Shown here piece by piece: positions 15,939 through 22,354 of a DNA stretch of 64,000 nt. Made by a program: the position numbers and the translations under genes. The stretch comes from RGIG6375 sp964472725. Lineage in GTDB: Bacteria > Bacillota > Clostridia > Oscillospirales > Oscillospiraceae. Below the pieces are notes generated by a model. That model worked only from the letters and a program-made list of their open reading frames with translations. It had not been told where the DNA came from and made no database searches. Every line of letters starts with the position of its first letter. The stretch's first letter is position 1. Location of the stretch: positions 3,141 to 67,140 of the forward strand of contig CAYYLZ010000007.1 of the NCBI GenBank assembly GCA_964472725.1. Direction: 5' to 3'.

Positions 15939-16454
15939 TTATTCCAAAATACCTCGGAAATAATATTTATCCTCCGCCCATTTGCCCGGATTATCGTCAA
16001 TATATTGCCATGCCGCCCTATACGCCTCGTCGCTGCGTATGATGCTTTCGTAGTACGATTCCTGCCATATTGAACGCCCCAGTTCACGTGTAATCATGGC
16101 TTTCGTGGAGCGCACTACGGTAAACAGGGTAGGGCGGGATGCCCTCATCCCGCCGCTCTTCGGCAGTGGTTCTATTATGATTATCATATGAACATGATTC
16201 GGCATTATAACATACTTATCAACCTTGACATTTTCGTATGAAGACTTAATGTTTTCTATGTATTTCTGCGTCACCAATCCTGCTCTGCTAAGTCGGACAG
16301 ACGGCGGGACGAAGGCATCCCGCCCTACCTCGACCTTACCTAAAATCTGCCGCATTTCATCTACACACATGGTAACGAAGCAATAGCCTTCACTGCCGTA
16401 ATCATAGTCTTTCAAACGTGGATGCTTTCGCACAGGAAATTTATTTTCCATCAT
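15939..16454 (-). CDS. REP-associated tyrosine transposase (IS200-like, RAYT)
   Basis: 171-residue single-strand transposase of the Y1/HUH type. HUH is seen in VIMPNHVHMIIII, the N-terminal strand is EGYCFVTMCV, and the putative catalytic tyrosine lies in the SIWQESYYESIIRSDEAY region; WQYIDDNPGKWAEDKYY closes the domain as in RAYTs. Two REP-like palindromes (16133-16154, 16302-16329) are inside the coding frame and are translated (GRDAFVPP and GGMRASRPT regions). The ATG overlaps the upstream DUF3048 stop by 4 nt (ATGA), so translation may be coupled. It appears intact. Confidence 0.88.
   Translation of the reverse strand: MMENKFPVRKHPRLKDYDYGSEGYCFVTMCVDEMRQILGKVEVGRDAFVPPSVRLSRAGLVTQKYIENIKSSYENVKVDKYVIMPNHVHMIIIIEPLPKSGGMRASRPTLFTVVRSTKAMITRELGRSIWQESYYESIIRSDEAYRAAWQYIDDNPGKWAEDKYYFRGILE
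16133..16154. repeat. REP-like palindrome inside the transposase gene (copy 1)
   Basis: GGCGGGATG / CATCCCGCC with 4-nt loop, preceded by GTA-type flank (ggTAG). It is the same core as copy 2 at 16302. Confidence 0.7.
16302..16329. repeat. REP-like palindrome inside the transposase gene (copy 2)
   Basis: CGGCGGGAcGAAGGCaTCCCGCC followed by CTACC. It is inverted relative to copy 1, so the GTAGGGCGGGAT core occurs in both orientations within one gene. Confidence 0.7.
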
Positions 16455-17581
16455 TCGGCAATAATCTCTTTTTCCAGCGGTATCAGATTTACATAGGTCT
16501 TGCCGCGGCCCAGCTCAAGGGTGCTGCCGTCCTCGGTGTAATACCTGAAGGGTGCGTACTTGTCGCCCTTTTCCCACTTGATGGGGATCATCCTGCCACC
16601 GCAGGCATACCAACCGCTGCCGCTGTCAAGGGTGACGATCATGTGGCCGTAGCTGTCGCCGCTGTTATAGCAGGATATCTGCAGGGTTATTACGTTGGTA
16701 ACGCTGACCTGAGTTCCATCGTTGCCGTCTATGTAGGGCTTGCCGTATTCATTAACCATGTAAAGACCGGTTTCCGCATCGTAGGTAAACACGCCTGTCT
16801 TGTAATCGGAGTAAGGCACTGTGACCACGTTTGCGCTCACACCGTCAACGGGAGTACCGTCATCGGTGAAGCTGAGTTCCTGCTGAAAATCGTCTTTTAG
16901 CGTGGTGCGAACACCATAATACTCCACGGCCTCCATAATGCGCTCGCCGGAGGTCATAAGGCTGTGCTCATAATCGTACTTTTTGCTGTCACCCATGCGA
17001 TAGCGGTCACGGTAGAACACGCCTCCGGGGATATAGCTGTAGTGTCCGTTCACGCCGTCTATGTAGTCAACGTCCCAGCTGCGCAGGTCGGAATACGCCT
17101 CCTCGCTGCCGCCCGCGTGGACGAATACAGCATCGTGACCCAGCGCCAGCTCGATATAGTAGCGGCGGGCGGAGCGCACGGAACCAAGCACCTCCACGTC
17201 CTCAACGGACTGGTACACGCCCAGCATACGGGTGATGCCGCCCTCGGCGATGACCTCGTAAATGATATCAGCCTGACTGTTACCCTGCTGGGGCAGCGCG
17301 TCCTTAAGATTATTGAGCATTACCGCAATGGGACGCACTCTGCTCACGTCCTCCGCTACCGGCTCGCCGGTAAGGGGATTTACGGGGCCGGAATAAGGGG
17401 TGGGCGTAGGCTCCGGGGTATGCTCGGGCGTGGGAGTTGGAGTAGGTTCAGGGGTAGGCGTGGGCGCAGGCGTCGCGGTGGGTGTAGGGGTGGGTGCGGG
17501 AGTTTCCTCGGGTGCGCCGCAGGCAGCCATGGACATCAGCATCAGCAGCGCCAGCATAATTGCAAAAAGCTTCTTTATCAT
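16451..17581 (-). CDS. DUF3048 (YerB-like) lipoprotein with Thr-Pro-rich linker
   Basis: 376 residues. Signal peptide KKLFAIMLALLMLMSMAAC ends in a lipobox (MAAC, Cys about 21), followed by a low-complexity T-P-T-P/P-E-P spacer of about 45 residues, then a DUF3048 domain starting VNPLTGEPV and including RPIAVMLNN, PQQGNSQADIIYEV and LGSVRSARRYYI. It is likely anchored outside the membrane with the domain held off the wall by the spacer. Function of the domain is unknown (B. subtilis YerB is a relative). ATG 17581 follows GAGGGG. Overlaps the transposase start. Confidence 0.9.
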   Translation of the reverse strand: MIKKLFAIMLALLMLMSMAACGAPEETPAPTPTPTATPAPTPTPEPTPTPTPEHTPEPTPTPYSGPVNPLTGEPVAEDVSRVRPIAVMLNNLKDALPQQGNSQADIIYEVIAEGGITRMLGVYQSVEDVEVLGSVRSARRYYIELALGHDAVFVHAGGSEEAYSDLRSWDVDYIDGVNGHYSYIPGGVFYRDRYRMGDSKKYDYEHSLMTSGERIMEAVEYYGVRTTLKDDFQQELSFTDDGTPVDGVSANVVTVPYSDYKTGVFTYDAETGLYMVNEYGKPYIDGNDGTQVSVTNVITLQISCYNSGDSYGHMIVTLDSGSGWYACGGRMIPIKWEKGDKYAPFRYYTEDGSTLELGRGKTYVNLIPLEKEIIAE

Positions 17582-17694
17582 ATATTTCCCCTCTTGAAAA
17601 CATTGTAGGAGCCGACATTTTTCGACATCATATATTTTACGTTTTCGGGGAAAGATTGTCAACTATGCAAACACCACCGGTAAACAATGGCAAA

Positions 17695-17726
17695 ACGCGT
17701 GGCGCATCAAAAGATGTGCCACGCGT
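17695..17726 (-). terminator. Terminator of the DUF4358 lipoprotein gene
   Basis: ACGCGTGGC-GCATC / GATGT-GCCACGCGT stem, followed on the minus strand by TTTTGCCATTG. Confidence 0.7.
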
Positions 17727-17731
17727 GATTT

Positions 17732-18346
17732 TTACTCGAAATAGCTCTTGAAAACATCGGCCGCGGCTTCTGCGTTTTCCGCTACGGCGAAGAAGATATA
17801 ATTATCGGCGGTCTCCAGCACATAAGCCTCAACCAGCTTCAGCTGCTCGGGAAGATACTGCTTCCACTGCTCAACAAGGGCGGCCTGATGGGCCATTACC
17901 TCTTCCTTTACGCTCTCCAGCTGTCCCTCCTTGCACTTGGCAATAAAGAACTCGGAGGCACTGACGTTCATCATGGGGAACTGGAACACGAAGCTCTCCA
18001 GCTTCTCGGGGTCTATACCCGCAATATCCTTAAGCATATCCTCGGGCACGGCCTCGGTCACCGGGAAGGTGTCGCCGTACTTCTCGTAAATTGCCTCCCA
18101 TATAGCTTCGGGAGAGGTTTCACCCTGTCCCTGCTCGTTCCCGCTCTGCTGTTCACCTCCTTCAGGAGATGCCGCAGGAGTGGTAGTGGGAGAGGCGGAC
18201 GGTGAGGGTTCCGTAGTGGCGGGCACCGTGGTATTGGTGCCGGGCACGTCCGTGGGAGAGGACGCATTATCGTTGGTTTTATTGGCGCAGGCGGTGAAGC
18301 CGAGCAGCATTACCGCAGCCAGCGCGAGAGCAATTATGTTTTTCAT
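17732..18346 (-). CDS. DUF4358-type lipoprotein
   Basis: 204 residues: signal peptide KNIIALALAAVMLLGFTAC with lipobox FTAC, a Ser/Thr/Pro-rich spacer (residues 22-75), then a roughly 120-residue domain (WEAIYEKYGDTFPVTEAVP, GIDPEKLESFVFQFPMMNVSASEFF, then ADVFKSYFE) of the DUF4358 type found in many Clostridia. It is surface-exposed and its function is unknown. The ATG at 18346 follows GGAGG by 6 nt. The gene has a long structured leader (18347-18494) with an anti-Shine-Dalgarno, so translational regulation is likely. Confidence 0.8.
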   Translation of the reverse strand: MKNIIALALAAVMLLGFTACANKTNDNASSPTDVPGTNTTVPATTEPSPSASPTTTPAASPEGGEQQSGNEQGQGETSPEAIWEAIYEKYGDTFPVTEAVPEDMLKDIAGIDPEKLESFVFQFPMMNVSASEFFIAKCKEGQLESVKEEVMAHQAALVEQWKQYLPEQLKLVEAYVLETADNYIFFAVAENAEAAADVFKSYFE

Positions 18347-18494
18347 ATAAATCCTCCATGCGACACAAGCGCACAAATAGTTATTAAAGATCCTCGCGTA
18401 TGGAGGATTTTTTGCCATCAACGCCGGTTGCCCGCAGGGTGAGGCGTTGGGCTTTTCAATAATGTTAGTGTGTTTTTTCACACTAATCCTCCTT
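18347..18494 (-). promoter_or_regulatory. Structured leader RNA, copy 1 (candidate riboswitch)
   Basis: Reading on the minus strand: AGGAGGAT, then hairpin TTAGTGTG/CACACTAA (18486-18465), then stem CAACGCC/GGCGTTG enclosing UCA, a small CCC-UGC-GGG hairpin and the loop CAACC, bracketed by GCC/GGC (18452-18414). Next AATCCTCCAT (18409-18400) is the exact complement of ATGGAGGATT, which holds the ribosome binding site at 18359-18350. ATCCTC can instead pair with a local GAGGAT (18395-18390). A second copy of the core lies at 57640-57772. The class is unknown to me. Confidence 0.55.
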
Positions 18495-18664
18495 TCGCAA
18501 AATCTTTGCAAGGTATAATTTGCCCGCAGCACATCATTTTTATTCGCTGCATGAACTTATGAAATTATAGTATCGGTTTTCCGGCAAATGATTATGGACA
18601 GTTAAAATCTTTTTGTGTAAAATAAAACCAAGACTAAAACGAAACTGCGAAAGGAGCAATTTTC

Positions 18665-21115
18665 ATGTATACCTTCAAGCCCGCCACCGACCGAATTCTT
18701 CACATGCGCCAGCTTATCCGCGACAGGTGCATAAGAACCGATTCTGAGAGAACCATTCTCACCACCGAGGCTCACAAGAAATACGCTCACGTTGTTCCCA
18801 TTATCCAGCGTCCCCTTATTTTCAAATATGTATGCGAAAACATTACCTGTCCCGTTGAGGACTTTGAAATAATTGTCGGCTCCCGCAGCAAGTACTTCTG
18901 CGGTTCCACCAGCGACCCCATGTGGATGGGCGCAGGCTTTATGCACAAGGTTGCCGAGCAGGGCTGGACTATCCGCGAGGACGGCCTGTATCACAATAAC
19001 GAGAAAGAGGACGGCATTGCCCTCTGCATCAGCCCCGAGGACATCGAGGCTTTCAAGAGTGTCGAAGCCTACTGGGAGGATAAGGGCATCTCCAAGATGG
19101 CCGAGGCATGGCAGCCCGACGGCTATCAGGAGTTCGCCGAGCTTCTCGCTTCCGACTACGGTCAGGGCATGGGTCTTATGATGATACCCGTAGGCCACCT
19201 GGTCGCAGGCTATAAGAAGATAATCAACGTGGGCTACGGCGCTATCCGCGCTCAGGCTCAGGCTTTCATCGACGCTCACCATGGCAACATCATGGGCGAG
19301 GATATGGACAAGTATATGTTCTACAAGTCCGCCGTTCTCGCCTGCGACGCAGGATCCGCTCTCTGCCGCCGCTACGGCGAGACCTGTGCGGCCAAGGCAA
19401 CCGTTGAGACTGACCCCAAGCGCAAGGCCGAGCTTGAAAAGATGGCTGAGGGTCTTGCGTGGATCACCGACAAGCCCGCCCGCACCTTCTGGGAGGCCTG
19501 CCAGCTGACCATGATGTATCAGGTACTGCTGCAGCTTGCCGGCGGCTATCCCTCCCCCTCCTTCGGTCGTTTTGACCAGTACACATGGCCCTTCCTGAAG
19601 AAGGATCTTGAAGAGGGCCGCATCACTATGGAGGAGGCACAGGAGATCGTTGATGCGTTCTTCCTCAAGGCCAACTGCTTCTACGGCGGCGGTCTCGGCA
19701 GACTTGCTCAGACCACCGGCATTGGCAACACTTATCAGCACACCACCATCGGCGGCGTTGACCCCGAAACCGGTGAGGACGCCACCAATCCCGTAACCTT
19801 TATGGTTCTCGAGACCGTAGGCCGTCTGCTGCTCCACGACCCCACCATTTCCCTGCGTATCAACAAGAACACTCCCAAGGAGCTGTGGGACTGCGCCATT
19901 GAAACCAGCAAGCTGGTTGGCGGACTGCCCCTGTTCCAGAATGACGAGGTCATTATCCCCGGCCTTATCAAGGAGCTGAACTTCGAGCTGAAGGACGCCC
20001 GTGATTACGGCGTTATCGGTTGTCAGGAGATCGTAGGCTGCGGCACCGACTACCCCGCTCCCAACGGCGTTCACGCTCCCCACGCCAGCATTCACTACGG
20101 CGTTGTGCTGGACATGGCGCTCAACAACGGTATCAACCCATATAACGGCAAGCAGGCTCCCCTGCACACCGGCTATCTCTATGAGATGAACTCCATTGAG
20201 GAAGTCCGCGACGCCATCGAGCAGATGACCCGCTACATACTCAAGTGGTTTGTCACCGTCAACAACTACACCGAGTACATTTCCACCTGGCTTTGCACCC
20301 ACGCCGACCTTTCCATCTCCATGGAGGGCTGCATGGAAAAGGGCAAGGACGCTGTACAGGGCGGCTGCAAGTACAATTCCTACGGCGGCACCGCCACCGG
20401 TCTTGCCACCATAGCCGACTCCATCACCACCATCAAGTACATGTGCTTCGACAAGAAGCTTTGCACCACCCGCGAGCTTTATGACGCTTTCATCGCCAAC
20501 TGGGAGGGCTACGAGGAGCTGCGTCAGCGCATTCTCGCTGAGGTTCCCCACTTCGGCAACGGCGATCCCTACGCCGACATTGAGATGAAGTGGATATGCG
20601 ACCTCTATTACGATATCTGCGGCGAATGCTACTCCAAGCGTTCTCCCTATTACAAGTCCGGTCTTTACGGCGCTGCCGACCACGTGGCTCAGGGGTACAC
20701 CACATGGGCAACTCCCGACGGTCGCAAGTTCGGTGAGCCTATTGCCGACGCCGCCTCTCCCGCTCAGGGTCGTGATAAGAACGGCCCCACCGCCGTGTTC
20801 AACTCCGCTCTCGTCTACGATCAGGGTCACTACATGGACGGTATCGCCCTGAACCTGCGTATCCACCCCTCCGCGGTGAATACCGAAGCCGCCAAGGACT
20901 CCCTTATTGAGATGACCAAGACCTATTTTGAGGAAGGCGGTCTGGAGGTTCAGTACAACATCGTTTCCGCCGACACCATGCGCGCGGCGCAGAAGGACCC
21001 CGAGACCTACCGAGACCTCGTCGTCCGTATCGCGGGCTACTCCGCATACTTCATCGAGCTTGGCGAGGATATGCAGAACGACCTTATCAGCAGAACCGAA
21101 AATTCTTTGGGATAA
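18665..21115 (+). CDS. Glycyl radical enzyme with GCQE active-site loop (GRE2)
   Basis: 816-residue glycyl radical enzyme. The glycine loop is VVRIAGYSAYF (Gly791). The thiyl loop is VIGCQEIVGCG (Cys453, Glu455), keeping the C-x-E dehydratase/lyase pair but with Gln where most characterised members have Val, and no following Pro. N-terminal domain begins YTFKPATDRILHMRQLI. It is similar to GRE1 throughout (EGCMEKGKDAVQGGCKYNS, TTWATPDGRKFGEP) yet clearly a different subfamily. No activase is adjacent, so it may depend on the one at 10608. It is monocistronic, ended by a 20-bp terminator. Substrate unknown. Start ATG follows AAAGGAGC. Confidence 0.92.
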   Translation: MYTFKPATDRILHMRQLIRDRCIRTDSERTILTTEAHKKYAHVVPIIQRPLIFKYVCENITCPVEDFEIIVGSRSKYFCGSTSDPMWMGAGFMHKVAEQGWTIREDGLYHNNEKEDGIALCISPEDIEAFKSVEAYWEDKGISKMAEAWQPDGYQEFAELLASDYGQGMGLMMIPVGHLVAGYKKIINVGYGAIRAQAQAFIDAHHGNIMGEDMDKYMFYKSAVLACDAGSALCRRYGETCAAKATVETDPKRKAELEKMAEGLAWITDKPARTFWEACQLTMMYQVLLQLAGGYPSPSFGRFDQYTWPFLKKDLEEGRITMEEAQEIVDAFFLKANCFYGGGLGRLAQTTGIGNTYQHTTIGGVDPETGEDATNPVTFMVLETVGRLLLHDPTISLRINKNTPKELWDCAIETSKLVGGLPLFQNDEVIIPGLIKELNFELKDARDYGVIGCQEIVGCGTDYPAPNGVHAPHASIHYGVVLDMALNNGINPYNGKQAPLHTGYLYEMNSIEEVRDAIEQMTRYILKWFVTVNNYTEYISTWLCTHADLSISMEGCMEKGKDAVQGGCKYNSYGGTATGLATIADSITTIKYMCFDKKLCTTRELYDAFIANWEGYEELRQRILAEVPHFGNGDPYADIEMKWICDLYYDICGECYSKRSPYYKSGLYGAADHVAQGYTTWATPDGRKFGEPIADAASPAQGRDKNGPTAVFNSALVYDQGHYMDGIALNLRIHPSAVNTEAAKDSLIEMTKTYFEEGGLEVQYNIVSADTMRAAQKDPETYRDLVVRIAGYSAYFIELGEDMQNDLISRTENSLG

Positions 21116-21157
21116 ATAATTACGGCGGCAGTCCTGCGACTGCCGCCGTAATTATTT
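21114..21157. terminator. Bidirectional terminator between GRE2 and the EamA gene
   Basis: A 20-bp perfect stem (21114-21133 with 21138-21157, core TACGGCGGCAGTC) with CTGC loop between convergent genes; A/T-rich ends give tracts both ways. Confidence 0.9.
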
Positions 21158-21160
21158 ATA

Positions 21161-22066
21161 TCAGTTTTTAACTTTCGTCCTTTCCGGGAGCTGGGTTATG
21201 ATAATCGCCGCGAACATGATAACGCAGCCGATGGCCTCACGGGCGGTGGGTACTTCGCTGAGTATCACCATGCCCGCCAGCACGGCGAACACGGATTCAA
21301 GGCTCATAAGCAAAGACGCCACGGTGGGGCGGGTGTACTTCTGTCCCACTATCTGCAGAGTATAGGCCACACCGCAGGACATGATGCCCGCATAGAGAAT
21401 GGGTACGGCAGCTTTCAGCAGGCCGCTCATTTCCGGCTCTTCAAAAATGAACATCATCACGGAGGACAGCACGCCGCATACGAGGAACTGTATGCAGGAG
21501 AGCTTCACGCCGTCAACAATGGCTGCGTAGTGGTCAACCACAACTATATGGAACGCGAAGGCTACCGCGCACAGCAGCACCAGCGTATCGCCTGTAGAGA
21601 GCCGGAAGCCCTCGGTCATACTCAGCAGATAAAGACCTACCAGCGCCATTGCGATACAAAGCCATATACGCAGGGAGGATTTTTTGCCCATGAACAGGCC
21701 CAGCACGGGCACGATGACTATGTAAAGAGCGGTGATGAAGCCCGCCTTTCCGGCGGTGGTATACTGCATGCCTGCCTGCTGCAGGTTGGAGGCAACGGTC
21801 ATGATAATGCCGCAGATAATGCCCGCCTTCCAAAGCTGCGCCTTATCCTGCTTTGTGGGCTTTACATATTCGCCCTTTTTCTTCTTCATTGCGCTGATGA
21901 CAAGTATCACCGGCACCAACACCGCCGAGCCGATAAGGGAGCGCACACCCTGAAAGGTGAAAGCGCCTATATGGTCCATGCTGACGCTTTGGGCGACGAA
22001 TGCGCTGCCCCATATCAAGGCGGTTATGATAAGAAGGATATTACCCTTCATCTCTCCGTTTTTCAT
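21161..22066 (-). CDS. EamA/DMT family transporter
   Basis: 301-residue drug/metabolite transporter with ten predicted membrane helices in two EamA repeats. The first begins LLIITALIWGSAFVAQSVSM, and the second contains GIMSCGVAYTLQIVGQKYT and SLESVFAVLAGMVIL. It exports or imports an unknown metabolite. ATG 22066 follows AAAGGAAACGAA; further in-frame upstream codons lie in AT-rich non-coding sequence and were rejected. It is divergent from the molybdenum hydroxylase operon (about 290 bp between starts), so a link to that pathway's substrate or product is possible. Confidence 0.9.
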   Translation of the reverse strand: MKNGEMKGNILLIITALIWGSAFVAQSVSMDHIGAFTFQGVRSLIGSAVLVPVILVISAMKKKKGEYVKPTKQDKAQLWKAGIICGIIMTVASNLQQAGMQYTTAGKAGFITALYIVIVPVLGLFMGKKSSLRIWLCIAMALVGLYLLSMTEGFRLSTGDTLVLLCAVAFAFHIVVVDHYAAIVDGVKLSCIQFLVCGVLSSVMMFIFEEPEMSGLLKAAVPILYAGIMSCGVAYTLQIVGQKYTRPTVASLLMSLESVFAVLAGMVILSEVPTAREAIGCVIMFAAIIITQLPERTKVKN

Positions 22067-22239
22067 TTTTTCGTTTCCTTTCATGCCACGGGATTTGCTT
22101 GGAATTATATACCCTGCCGCCGCTTCCGTCAATCCGCAAAATGTGAATATGTTCACTTTTTCTTTTATCTCTTCTCTGCGCCCAAAAGTGCCGTTTTTTA
22201 TGCTTTTCAGGGAGATTTTTCGCCTCTGTATGCTCAAAA

Positions 22240-22256
22240 AATATCAATTTGATATT
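22240..22256. promoter_or_regulatory. Palindromic operator candidate over the Mo-hydroxylase promoter
   Basis: AATATCAA-T-TTGATATT, a perfect 8-bp inverted repeat whose right arm runs into the -35 hexamer at 22255. It could bind a dimeric repressor. Confidence 0.5.
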
Positions 22257-22283
22257 GCACATAATTTTATTTCATATTATAAT
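22255..22283 (+). promoter_or_regulatory. Sigma-A promoter of the molybdenum hydroxylase operon
   Basis: TTGCAC (22255-22260), 17-bp spacer, TATAAT (22278-22283), about 70 bp before the ATG at 22355. Confidence 0.75.
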
Positions 22284-22354
22284 ACCTTATATTGAGTAAC
22301 TATGTTTATTATAAATACCCAACGTACTCAAGGTATACGGAAAGGAGACAAATA

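Noticed and set aside
17435..17520. Tandem repeat array or CRISPR-like repeat in the GTAGGxGTGGG-rich region.
   Set aside because: It encodes the Thr-Pro spacer of the DUF3048 lipoprotein; the repeats are codon-level, with no spacers.
18347..18494. c-di-GMP (GEMM), SAM-I, TPP, cobalamin or THF riboswitch.
   Set aside because: The invariant core elements I know for these classes are absent; only CAACC/GGC-type fragments look alike.
18602..20866. A 754-codon open frame antisense to GRE2, and similar long antisense frames over GRE1 (12474-14102), the Mo hydroxylase (22328-24997), its flavoprotein (25333-27522) and the MATE pair.
   Set aside because: They mirror the codon bias of the real genes (GC-rich third positions), have no ribosome binding sites and show leucine/valine/glycine-rich, domain-free translations.
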